A stretch of DNA of 26,259 nucleotides from a virus, in IMG/VR virus record IMGVR_UViG_3300017530_000026, positions 1 to 26,259 of that record. One strand, written 5' to 3'. A program made the translations under genes and the position numbers. The notes below the pieces were generated by a model that was given only the letters and a program-made list of their open reading frames with translations, did no database searches and was not told where the DNA came from. Positions 20,901 through 26,259 of the stretch are shown here, piece by piece; the stretch's first letter is position 1, and the number at the start of each line of letters is the position of its first letter.

Positions 20901-22266
20901 TCGCCCGCCGACCTTCATCTCCGGCACGGTCACTACCCAATACACCCTCGCCGGAACCCTCTTCACACGCCCACCCACTTTCATCAGTGGTCAGATCAAC
21001 CTCACCATCCTGGGGGTTCTGTTCTCCCGGCCACCGACATTCATCTCTGGTGTTATCACTCCCGGTGGAATCACGGTCTTCGGTGTTCTGTTCAGCCGCC
21101 CACCCACTTTCATCAGTGGTCAGATCAACCTCACTGTCATTTCTGGTGGCCCACTCAACACCCCGCCAACATTCATCTCAGGCGTTATCACTCCCACTTT
21201 CACCATCAGCGGAGTTCTCTTCTCTAGGCCTCCCTCATTCATTTCTGGTGTTGTCAGCTCGAACTACACCCTCACTGGGACTCTATTCAGCCGCCCACCC
21301 ACCTTCATCGCCGGGGTCATCACCACTCAGAACACTCTCAGTGGAACCCTCTTCTCTCGCCCACCCACATTCCTAGCTGGACGCCTTGACCTCACCATCT
21401 TTGGTGTCACCTTCCTACGTCCCCCAAGCTTCATCTCTGGTGTGGTCACTCTGGGCGGGGTCACTCTCTCCGGTGTTCTGTTCAGTCAGCCTCCCAGTTT
21501 CATCACAGGGGTTGTCACTCCTGGTGGAGTCACTCTTGCTGGCTCACTCTTTGCTCGCCCACCCACATTCATCACAGGTGTTGTCAGTACCACCTACACA
21601 CTGACCGGCTCTCTATTCAGCCGCCCACCCTCATTCATCACAGGGGTTATCACTCCCACCTACACGATCTCAGGAGTGGTGTTTGCTCAGCCACCAAGCT
21701 TTATCGCTGGTGTCATCTCTCAGATATCAAGTCCACAGACTCTTTCTGGTGTGCTGTTCAGTAGACCTCCAAGCTTCATCTCAGGACGACTCGATCTCAC
21801 CATTTTCGGTGTGGTCTTCACGCGCCCGCCTACCTTCATTACAGGTCAGGTCCTTGCAGGTGGAGTCACCCTATCGGGCGTTCTCTTCAGCCGTCCTCCC
21901 AATTTCATTGCTGGACGACTCGACCTCAGGATCTTCGCCCCTGCCACTTTCCTCCGTCCACCTAGCTTCATCAGTGGAACCCTCACCACCACGGTTGGTC
22001 TCACCGGAGTTCTATTTGCTCGTCCTCCCACGTTCATCCCAGGAGACCTGTTCTTCCAATTCCAGTTCCTCCTCGGTGTCGTATCCCTCAGGCCTCCCAC
22101 CTTCATCACAGGGACCCTTACTGTTGAAGTGTTCTTACCCCCAGAAGGAGGGCGTGAGTTCTCCCCCACGGATCGAACATATGAGGGGGATCGTTCCCTC
22201 AACGGCGCCTCACGGAGCTACTCTGGAGACCGGACATATAGCAACAGGAGCAGAAGTGGTCCTTAA
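17980..22266 (+). CDS. Giant repeat protein, 41 RPP(T/S)FI(S/T/A)G units (1428 aa)
   Basis: The largest gene in the window. Residues 1-468 form a beta-rich globular region (Gly/Ser/Thr/Asn-rich, jelly-roll-like). Residues 469-1384 are 41 tandem units of mostly 20-23 residues with core GVLFSRPPTFISG followed by a variable linker (ITTAYTI, VTPGGVTL, QINLTI or RLDLTI types). The final 44 residues are basic and Tyr/Arg/Ser-rich (DRTYEGDRS, SGDRTYSNRSRS). No signal peptide or hydrophobic anchor. Position among virion proteins suggests a fiber, capsid-surface or adhesion protein. I do not recognise a named family. Codons vary between units, so the repeats are old, with a few recent duplications. 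The start is ATG at 17980 with a weak aaggatgag upstream. Confidence 0.8.
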   Translation: MATHGRWTGGAKSQGNLPEAWAAPASLFDVQARNDGSAYSFAAATSILTLPSSGLADGYLLVGRYEYLDTSNGRFNPQGKIIQASGTGTFVGSPSGGYSRNNNNDQAFVQCWAFVDNPSASATFQFQWKADTDDALGGTSLSSFDVIPLFYSNHGIYTSTSSSLYGGVTPNQVTGWTVSAESDTAAIQIATNVVTVKGNNTRYLLFGSQFYEGRGGRTQRWMGFDYDGTKDDAAKAYAYYRQGSVDEVGNTFHDLIETVTADRTVEQFCYRGDGISNNQGGADVDGTTPVVGDHAMVVLELNSTAEVFRTKDATGVQNLDVGSGTPVDLTVTRTTDIDFNDAASFTRATDVGMNVEQAMDALAGANVSAASRTVSSGTRYTGRSNITINGVEDANVFHGNYMRQNQGSIDTFGWSANPLGYVAVVLNDDIGVSAGQDGDGGDATTQAGWVGLWGLNLDTLAAATGQTLSGVLFSRPPSFISGAITTAYTITGVLFSRPPAFITGIVTPTYTIDGVLFSRPPTFIAGTVTAAQSVNGVLFSRPPIFITGTVTLTKEVQFSGFAITMSYVETAGLTLTGVLFSRPPTFIAGNVTTAYTITGTVFGRPPSFISGAITTTYTISGVLFLRPPTFITGVTTAAYQLTGILFSRPPSFITGVVTPGGVSLDGVLFARPPTFISGSVTTAYTLTGITFSRPPTFVVGTITTSNTISGIVFAKTPAFVSGTVVASYNIVGNLFARPPTFVATGSVTSAYTITGVVFATAPVFVSGTIIPAQFVNGVLFSRPPTFIAGVVSSNITLTGSLFSRPPSFISGVVSTAYTLSGVLFSRPPSFISGDIRKILGGVLFSRPPSFISGVISTTYTITGVIFARPPTFISGTVGQILVGVLFSRPPTFIAGVVTPGGVTLTGVLFAQPPSFISGQVNQTVISGGPLNAPPTFITGTVLAGGVTLDGVLFSRPPSFITGQINLTLLGVLFSRPPTFISGTVTTQYTLAGTLFTRPPTFISGQINLTILGVLFSRPPTFISGVITPGGITVFGVLFSRPPTFISGQINLTVISGGPLNTPPTFISGVITPTFTISGVLFSRPPSFISGVVSSNYTLTGTLFSRPPTFIAGVITTQNTLSGTLFSRPPTFLAGRLDLTIFGVTFLRPPSFISGVVTLGGVTLSGVLFSQPPSFITGVVTPGGVTLAGSLFARPPTFITGVVSTTYTLTGSLFSRPPSFITGVITPTYTISGVVFAQPPSFIAGVISQISSPQTLSGVLFSRPPSFISGRLDLTIFGVVFTRPPTFITGQVLAGGVTLSGVLFSRPPNFIAGRLDLRIFAPATFLRPPSFISGTLTTTVGLTGVLFARPPTFIPGDLFFQFQFLLGVVSLRPPTFITGTLTVEVFLPPEGGREFSPTDRTYEGDRSLNGASRSYSGDRTYSNRSRSGP
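19384..22131 (+). repeat. Protein-coding tandem repeat array (41 units, mostly 60-69 nt)
   Basis: In-frame tandem repeats encoding the GVLFSRPPTFISG-type unit. One unit (near 19630-19710) has a degenerate 19-residue extension. Units 16-27 (20437-21207) alternate strictly between a short form (20-21 residues) and a long form (22-23 residues). Units 20-21 and 26-27 share an SGGPLN(A/T)PPTFI variant, pointing to block duplication. Identical stretches of 38 bp (20968-21005 and 21097-21134) and 36 bp (20317-20352 and 20635-20670) stand out against otherwise diverged DNA. Confidence 0.95.
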
Positions 22267-22636
22267 CCCAGCGACAGTGGCCTTGATCCGAGATGAGATT
22301 GGGAACGATACTGACTTCTCAGATGACATCCCTCATGTTGCTCCACAGCTCGACTCTCTCGAAAACATCTACAACGATGCGAACAGGGGCGCCTCAAATG
22401 TGCTGCGGTCTGCCCTGATCTGTCAGAAGCGGCGGCTGATGAATTTGCAGTCCCGGTCTTTTGATGTGGTGACTGAAGGGTCGTTGCTTTCGCGCAACCA
22501 GAGGATTCGGTTCCTGGCTCGTGAGATCATCCGCCTGGAGACTCTTGTTGACACCACCCATAAGGGTGTCAATGCCAAAGTCTTGTCAAGCGTCCAGGTG
22601 CAGGAGGCAGTCGATGCTGGCTCCGAGTTCGCATAA
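22256..22636 (+). CDS. Head-tail connector candidate (126 aa)
   Basis: The chosen GTG at 22256 has aggag about 6 nt upstream and overlaps the giant gene by 11 nt; ATG at 22181 is an upstream alternative but lies deep inside that gene. The N-terminal motif TVALIRDEIGNDTDFSDDIPHV followed by a helical region (LENIYNDANRGASNVLRSALI) and RSFDVVTEGSLLSRNQRIRFL resembles small phage adaptor proteins that join portal to tail. Position at the head of the connector genes agrees. Family identity was not verified. Confidence 0.65.
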   Translation: MVLNPATVALIRDEIGNDTDFSDDIPHVAPQLDSLENIYNDANRGASNVLRSALICQKRRLMNLQSRSFDVVTEGSLLSRNQRIRFLAREIIRLETLVDTTHKGVNAKVLSSVQVQEAVDAGSEFA

Positions 22637-23003
22637 GCTCGACAAACAGGATGTGATCGAGTCCGTCCATTCTGCTGTGTATGAGATCTGGGGACACATG
22701 CAGGAGAAGGAGGAGGAGGTTGCTGGAGCTGTGTTCAAGGATGGGACTATCCACCGCTTCGACAACATCCATCCCTCACCCAAAACCCACTTCCATGTGG
22801 ATGCTTCCCAATCGGCAGGGTTGGAGAATGTGGTTGCTATCTACCACTCACACCCGAACGGGAACGAGCTGATCTCCGTCACTGACATGAGAGGGTTAGC
22901 TCCAATTCCTGCCGTGATTGTCACATCCCTGGGGATCATTTTATGGTGGCCCCACTCCAAGGTTGGCTACTACCGTATCTGGGACTGGTATGGCCCTGAA
23001 TGA
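22614..23003 (+). CDS. Stand-alone JAMM/MPN-family metallopeptidase
   Basis: The exact JAMM zinc signature is present: H78-x-H80-x7-S88-x2-D91 (HSHPNGNELISVTD), with E35 (EVAGAVF) as the likely catalytic glutamate. The 129 residues contain just the MPN fold. In lambda-like phages a similar domain is fused to NlpC/P60 in the tail tip protein K; here it is free and sits between two connector genes. It could process a virion protein or a cell-wall or ubiquitin-like substrate; the substrate is unknown. The ATG at 22614 follows aggagg with a 6-nt gap and overlaps the previous gene by 23 nt. The frame is open further upstream, but the composition there does not look coding. Confidence 0.8.
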   Translation: MLAPSSHKLDKQDVIESVHSAVYEIWGHMQEKEEEVAGAVFKDGTIHRFDNIHPSPKTHFHVDASQSAGLENVVAIYHSHPNGNELISVTDMRGLAPIPAVIVTSLGIILWWPHSKVGYYRIWDWYGPE

Positions 23004-23421
23004 ATTGATCTCCGCGGACGAGCTGGCTGGGATACGCTCCGACGCGGTCCAACTGTTTGTTGATGCGTGCATCGTGGAGCGCCAACCCACCTCCAAGCTG
23101 GACTCGACCAGAGAGGTAGAACGAGGGACCGGCCAGTTGATTGATGATCCGCGCGAGCTGATCTACACCGGCAACTGCTCGATCTACCCGATCAAATCGA
23201 GAAGAGATCGCTTTGATGAGTTCGGCCAGGGTTTGATATTCACCAGGCAATATCGAGTAGTGTTGCCCTACACCGCTTCCACCATCCAGATCCGTGACAT
23301 CTTCACTTCCACCTCATCCGATGATGCCCAACTTGTGGGCCGTGAGCTAGAGGTGCGAGATGTGATCGTCTCCACCATTCTCGGGTATAGATCTCTCACA
23401 GTCCACGATTCAGCGGAGTAG
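22990..23421 (+). CDS. DUF6093-like head closure / head-tail connector protein
   Basis: The 143-residue product has a layout I associate with DUF6093: MALNELISADELAGIRSDAVQLFVDACIVERQ, then YTGNCSIYP, RQYRVVLPYTASTIQIRDIFTSTS, and LVGRELEVRDVIVSTILGYRSLTV. Proteins of this kind sit between head and tail genes in actinophages and are thought to close the head or fix the connector. ATG at 22990 overlaps the JAMM gene by 14 nt. Confidence 0.7.
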   Translation: MALNELISADELAGIRSDAVQLFVDACIVERQPTSKLDSTREVERGTGQLIDDPRELIYTGNCSIYPIKSRRDRFDEFGQGLIFTRQYRVVLPYTASTIQIRDIFTSTSSDDAQLVGRELEVRDVIVSTILGYRSLTVHDSAE

Positions 23422-23424
23422 CTC

Positions 23425-24285
23425 GTGGGATTCAACACCCGCATAGATCCCAAATCTTTCCCTGGCCCCTACCCACTCAACCCTGGGCCTAACAAGCCAA
23501 ACAATCGACTGTCGGGTGTGATCTTTGAGGTGCAGGGGTTGACCACCATCATCGAGCATTGGGCCACGGTCAGAGCCTTGACCTTAGAGCTGACCCCTCA
23601 GGTGTTGGACTTCTACGCGGATGTGATAGTCCACAATGCGAGACAGTTTGTGCCTAAGAGGACTTGGGCCACCCACGACTCGATCAACAAAGAGCCTGGG
23701 GTATATCAGGTAGGGAAGAACAACTTTGTGGTCGATATGGGTCCTACCACTTTCTACTCCCGATTCTTGGAGTGGGGGACCGTCAATATGATTGCTCGTC
23801 CTTTCATGGTGCCAGCAATCGACATGGCCGAACCTGACTACCTCCGAGCGATGAAGGACATTGCGGGGATAGCCGACCAGCTCTCCACCAATGTTGGTCT
23901 CAAAGGGGATGTGGGGAGAGATCAACGCATCACCGGCACCATCACTGCTTTCCGCTCAGGCCTCTACTCCATCTCAAAGTCATTGGGTGATATTGCTGTC
24001 TTCGGGGGGAACAATGTGATTCGTCCCACCCGGAGCTTCTCAATCAACGCTGCCAAGACGTTGGGTGATGTGAGTGCTGTGATGAAAGGAGCGGTAGGGG
24101 CACGGTTCTCTCGTCGCTTGACAGGACGCGCGGTGGGGAAGCTTGCCGGATTCGGCTCCGCGTCCTTGTCCGCTTCCAAGAACTATTCCGGTCAGATCAG
24201 TGGAGGCCAGCGCGTTTACAACCGTTTCGTTGGAGCACAAACTCAGGGAGTGGTCAGTACCAACCTTGGTGGCTTCGGGTTCTAG
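23425..24285 (+). CDS. HK97 gp10-like tail completion protein with C-terminal extension
   Basis: Residues about 50-150 match the HK97 gp10/tail-component pattern: ADVIVHNARQFVPKRTWATHDSI, FVVDMGPTTFYSRFLEWGT and MIARPFMVPAIDMAEPDYL. This would help attach the tail to the head. The usual protein is 110-180 residues. This one has 286, with a Gly/Ser/Arg-rich C-terminal region (about 155-286) of low complexity ending in NLGGFGF, perhaps a flexible arm. The GTG start lies 4 nt after the previous stop, with cggag as ribosome-binding site. Confidence 0.78.
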   Translation: MGFNTRIDPKSFPGPYPLNPGPNKPNNRLSGVIFEVQGLTTIIEHWATVRALTLELTPQVLDFYADVIVHNARQFVPKRTWATHDSINKEPGVYQVGKNNFVVDMGPTTFYSRFLEWGTVNMIARPFMVPAIDMAEPDYLRAMKDIAGIADQLSTNVGLKGDVGRDQRITGTITAFRSGLYSISKSLGDIAVFGGNNVIRPTRSFSINAAKTLGDVSAVMKGAVGARFSRRLTGRAVGKLAGFGSASLSASKNYSGQISGGQRVYNRFVGAQTQGVVSTNLGGFGF

Positions 24286-24294
24286 GATGGGTCT

Positions 24295-24744
24295 GTGACT
24301 GCTCCCAACTACAACGATGATGTTGTCCTCTACGACCACATCAAAGCTGTCATTGATGTGCTGGATCTGAATTTGCCTTTCCCGATAGGGGATTGGGAGC
24401 GACCCAAAGATGTGAATGAGAAGTTCATTCCTCCTCCCTATGCACTGGTGAGACTGTTCCCCTCAACCGGCCAGTTTGAGGGGGATCTAACCCACTTCCA
24501 GAAGGACATCATCCTGCGTATTCAGATCATGGCGGCTGGGCTTGTTCAGTTGCAATGTCTGGATATACAGGACCTCACTCGCCAGCAAATGTACCGAGAT
24601 AACCTCACCATCCCAGGCCGGTATATCCAGAGCTTGAAAATGATGATTACGTCTGGAGGAATCTCCCGAGATGATGACCTTCCCACCCCCCTGCTGTTCT
24701 CCTATGATGTGTACGAGCTACGAACCACTCCACTGACCGTTTAG
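24295..24744 (+). CDS. Tail terminator protein (gpU-like)
   Basis: Probably caps the tail tube and joins it to the head. Size (149 aa), position between gp10-like and tail tube genes, and the alpha/beta pattern (VLYDHIKAVIDVLDLNLPFPIG, PPPYALVRLFPS, HFQKDIILRIQIMAAG, RDNLTIPGRYIQSLKMMI, PLLFSYDVYELRTTPLTV) all fit tail terminators. GTG start; the ribosome-binding sequence (aggatggg) is moderate. No closer match is claimed. Confidence 0.7.
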   Translation: MTAPNYNDDVVLYDHIKAVIDVLDLNLPFPIGDWERPKDVNEKFIPPPYALVRLFPSTGQFEGDLTHFQKDIILRIQIMAAGLVQLQCLDIQDLTRQQMYRDNLTIPGRYIQSLKMMITSGGISRDDDLPTPLLFSYDVYELRTTPLTV

Positions 24745-24748
24745 GAGC

Positions 24749-25204
24749 ATGATGGCTGCTGATATTTGGGTTGAGAACGAAACACTGCCAGGGCAGATTG
24801 TGAAGATGTCCCCAGCCAGGTTCAGTATCTATGAGCGGAATGGGTGGGTAGAAGTTGATCCCCCTGATTTCGATGAGGATGTGAAGAGACCAGCCTCGGT
24901 CCTGAGTAGGCGTGAGAAGTCAGATAAGAAACCTGCCGGGGGAAGTGTGGCGGGGCGCGCCAAGTCAGATAAGACTCCCGCTGGCCCTCAGGCGGAACGA
25001 GCCAAGTCGGACAAGGCTGCCGCCAAGTCTCAGGTTGAGCGAACCACATCAGACAAGGTAGCCGCTGCTAGTGCTACCACTGAGAGGGTCCACAAGGAAG
25101 AAACTCGTCGTTTAGAAAGTGAAGCTGCCGCGGTGGCCAGGCTGGAAGCCAAGCAATCCAAGAAAAAGACGACTCGTAAAAGATCGTCGTCCTCCAAGAA
25201 GTAA
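24749..25204 (+). CDS. Basic repeat protein with small phage N-terminal domain (151 aa)
   Basis: Residues 1-40 resemble short phage domains ending in Y-E-x-N-G-W-V-E-V. The remainder is Lys/Arg/Ala/Ser-rich and disordered. Four (K/T)SDK-containing units sit at 57, 72, 86 and 100, spaced 14-15 residues (REKSDKKPAG, RAKSDKTPAG, RAKSDKAAAK, RTTSDKVAAA). The last 25 residues are very basic (KQSKKKTTRKRSSSSKK), like a histone H1 tail. It may bind DNA or another anionic partner in the virion. Two ATGs (24749 and 24752) follow taggagc. Confidence 0.7.
   Translation: MMAADIWVENETLPGQIVKMSPARFSIYERNGWVEVDPPDFDEDVKRPASVLSRREKSDKKPAGGSVAGRAKSDKTPAGPQAERAKSDKAAAKSQVERTTSDKVAAASATTERVHKEETRRLESEAAAVARLEAKQSKKKTTRKRSSSSKK
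24911..25087 (+). repeat. Four degenerate 42-45-nt repeats encoding (K/T)SDK units
   Basis: Tandem in-frame repeats inside the basic protein, with cores agtcagataag, agtcagataag, agtcggacaag and catcagacaag. They encode K/T-S-D-K followed by Pro/Ala and, in most units, an E-R or G-R pair. DNA divergence between units shows they are not recent slippage copies. Confidence 0.75.
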
Positions 25205-25251
25205 CCGACTATCTTGTGAGGGTTATAGCCAACCGTAAACGGAGGTTTTAG

Positions 25252-25725
25252 ATGGCTAGGGTCATTGCCGATGGTGAAGTCCGCATCTCAGAAGTTGCGA
25301 CTATCGCTGATACCACTGCTCCAACAGCAGCAGAGATAGCAGCAGGGACGAACATCACCCCATACTTACAGTCGATAGACACGCCTTTGGAGGGCAACCG
25401 CGTCAATGCTGGTGATCTTTCGACTGCGTTCAGAATCACGGCTGCTGGCAAGTTCGGTGGTGATGTGTCGATGGATGTCCATCGTGGCACAGTCTCAGCC
25501 GATGACACTGCCTATACCCTGTTCCCAAGAGGGACACAGACCAACATCGTTCTCAGACGCTTTGGTGGCTCGACCGTCGCCATTGTCGCTACTGATGTTG
25601 TGGAGGTCTGGCCGGTACGGGTTGTCACTCGCTCACCAGCACCACTCGATGAGGAAGCCTTGCAGATGGCCACCGTGGACATGGCTGCCACTGCTGAGCC
25701 GGACATCGACGTAGCCGTCGCTTAG
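25252..25725 (+). CDS. Major tail (tube) protein
   Basis: A 157-residue protein in the canonical position before the tail assembly chaperone. The sequence (ITPYLQSIDTPLEGNRVNAGDLSTAF, AAGKFGGDVSMDVHRGT, DTAYTLFPRGTQTNIVLRRFGG, VVEVWPVRVVTRSPAP, MAATAEPDIDV) matches actinophage tail tube proteins with a small beta-barrel fold. The ribosome-binding site cggagg lies 8 nt before the ATG. A stable hairpin follows the stop. Confidence 0.82.
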   Translation: MARVIADGEVRISEVATIADTTAPTAAEIAAGTNITPYLQSIDTPLEGNRVNAGDLSTAFRITAAGKFGGDVSMDVHRGTVSADDTAYTLFPRGTQTNIVLRRFGGSTVAIVATDVVEVWPVRVVTRSPAPLDEEALQMATVDMAATAEPDIDVAVA

Positions 25726-25751
25726 GTCTTTACAAGTTCATACGGTTGGCT

Positions 25752-25787
25752 GTTAGGGGATCCTTGCTAACGTGAGGGTCCCCTAAC
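25752..25787 (+). terminator. Terminator-like hairpin after the tail tube gene
   Basis: gttagggga (25752-25760) pairs with tcccctaac (25779-25787). The stem extends inward through tcctt and gaggg (with two G-U pairs) to an 8-nt loop, about 14 bp in all. Only tgttt follows, so it may act as a partial terminator or mRNA stabiliser that sets high tail tube expression relative to the chaperone. Confidence 0.55.
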
Positions 25788-25802
25788 TGTTTGGAGTGAG
25801 AA

Positions 25803-26259
25803 GTGACGGCCACCAAAGAGGCCAAAGAACGAGAGAAGGCCAATGAGGAGAGTGTCAAGAGCCTCAAGGACATTCTCAGCCTGAAGAAACAGCATGAGCG
25901 AGGGATTGAGATACTGCTCGACTCAGCTCTAGCTGCGGCCATCAGGGCCAAGGAAGCAGAGCTGGAGAAAGCCAATCGTCGTAAGTCACGCCAGGGGAGT
26001 GACCTGTCTGGTAAGAACAGTGTCAAGCCCTTGGAGCAGGAATTGGATGAGCTGTGGGAGGAAGCTGAGGGGCTAGCCGTCACGTTCACCTTCAAGGATA
26101 TTGGGCGTAAGGTTTTTGACAGTTTGGTCCAGGCTCACCCTGCCACTCCTCAGCAGAAGAAACGGATGGAGGATTTGGGCGGAGGGTTGTTGGAATACAA
26201 CATAGACACCTTCCCTCCAGCCCTAATGGCGGCCACCGCTTCTGATCCAGAGATGACTT
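25803..26259 (+). CDS. Tail assembly chaperone, N-terminal part (truncated by window end)
   Basis: GTG at 25803 with ggag about 6 nt upstream opens a frame that runs off the window (152 codons seen). The first 85 residues are a charged, coiled-coil-like region (REKANEESVKSLKDILSL and AIRAKEAELEKANRRKSR). Then FTFKDIGRKVFDSLVQAHPATPQQK and YNIDTFPPALMAATASDPEMT, the hallmark of actinophage tail assembly chaperones. These usually continue as a longer product by a ribosomal frameshift, which would lie past the window. The N-terminal coiled coil is longer than in many relatives. Confidence 0.8.
   Translation, partial: MTATKEAKEREKANEESVKSLKDILSLKKQHERGIEILLDSALAAAIRAKEAELEKANRRKSRQGSDLSGKNSVKPLEQELDELWEEAEGLAVTFTFKDIGRKVFDSLVQAHPATPQQKKRMEDLGGGLLEYNIDTFPPALMAATASDPEMT

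Noticed and set aside
22521-22613. Upstream extension of the JAMM gene
   Set aside because: The frame is open, but the added residues overlap the connector gene and look non-coding. The ATG at 22614 has a perfect ribosome-binding site.
19384-22636. Long open frames in the other two plus-strand frames across the repeat array
   Set aside because: They arise because the repeated codon pattern lacks stops in other frames. Their products are low-complexity Ser/Leu/His/Pro strings that mirror the repeat. Only the part after about 22256 of one such frame looks like a real protein.
793-25508. Many minus-strand open frames of 60-290 codons
   Set aside because: All lie antisense to well-supported genes, have biased composition and lack ribosome-binding sites or motifs.
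1-26259. tRNA genes, integrase, attachment sites or insertion sequences
   Set aside because: No cloverleaf-like sequence, recombinase motif or terminal inverted repeat was found on reading either strand by eye.

Overview
The window is a contiguous, all plus-strand piece of a tailed double-stranded DNA phage (Caudoviricetes, siphovirus-type gene order). Nothing here identifies the host directly. An actinobacterial host is the best guess: coding GC is visibly above 50 %, GTG and TTG starts are frequent, and the head-tail and tail genes (a DUF6093-like connector, a gpU-like terminator, a tail tube and a tail assembly chaperone start) resemble those of actinobacteriophages. No integrase, repressor, tRNA or lysis gene was seen. 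Both ends of the window cut through genes.

Layout. (1) About 1-6490 holds a DNA recombination and repair module: a truncated acidic protein, a Cas4-like PD-(D/E)XK exonuclease, a Sak4/RecA-like ATPase, an ERCC4/XPF-type nuclease with helix-hairpin-helix motifs, a DUF5049-like protein, a family-4-type uracil-DNA glycosylase and several unknown small genes. Two A-rich unknown genes (3225-3972) look like insertions and are bordered by direct repeats. (2) 6490-10225 is the packaging module: small terminase, large terminase, a zinc-ribbon protein and the portal. (3) 10230-13290 is the head module: a sigma70-like promoter, two unknown proteins, scaffold, decoration protein, major capsid protein, then a strong intrinsic terminator. 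(4) 13301-22266 is an unusual stretch of about 9 kb lying between the capsid gene and the connector genes. It begins with a possible promoter and a leader hairpin, and holds an SNase-like nuclease, zinc-ribbon proteins, several beta-rich structural proteins, a LamG-like protein and a 1428-residue protein with 41 copies of a 20-25-residue repeat. It is probably a virion-surface or adhesion module. (5) 22256-26259 is the connector and tail module: head-tail connector candidate, a stand-alone JAMM/MPN peptidase, DUF6093-like head closure, HK97 gp10-like protein, tail terminator, a basic repeat protein, the tail tube protein and the truncated tail assembly chaperone.

Genes are tightly packed, with many 1-4 nt stop/start overlaps (translational coupling). 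The few gaps hold structured elements: a rod-like inverted repeat (508-597), hairpins that bury Shine-Dalgarno sequences (10260-10283 and 11612-11654), a terminator-promoter-hairpin series after the capsid gene, and terminator-like hairpins at 15866 and 25752. Function calls rest on motifs read by eye. No database search was run.
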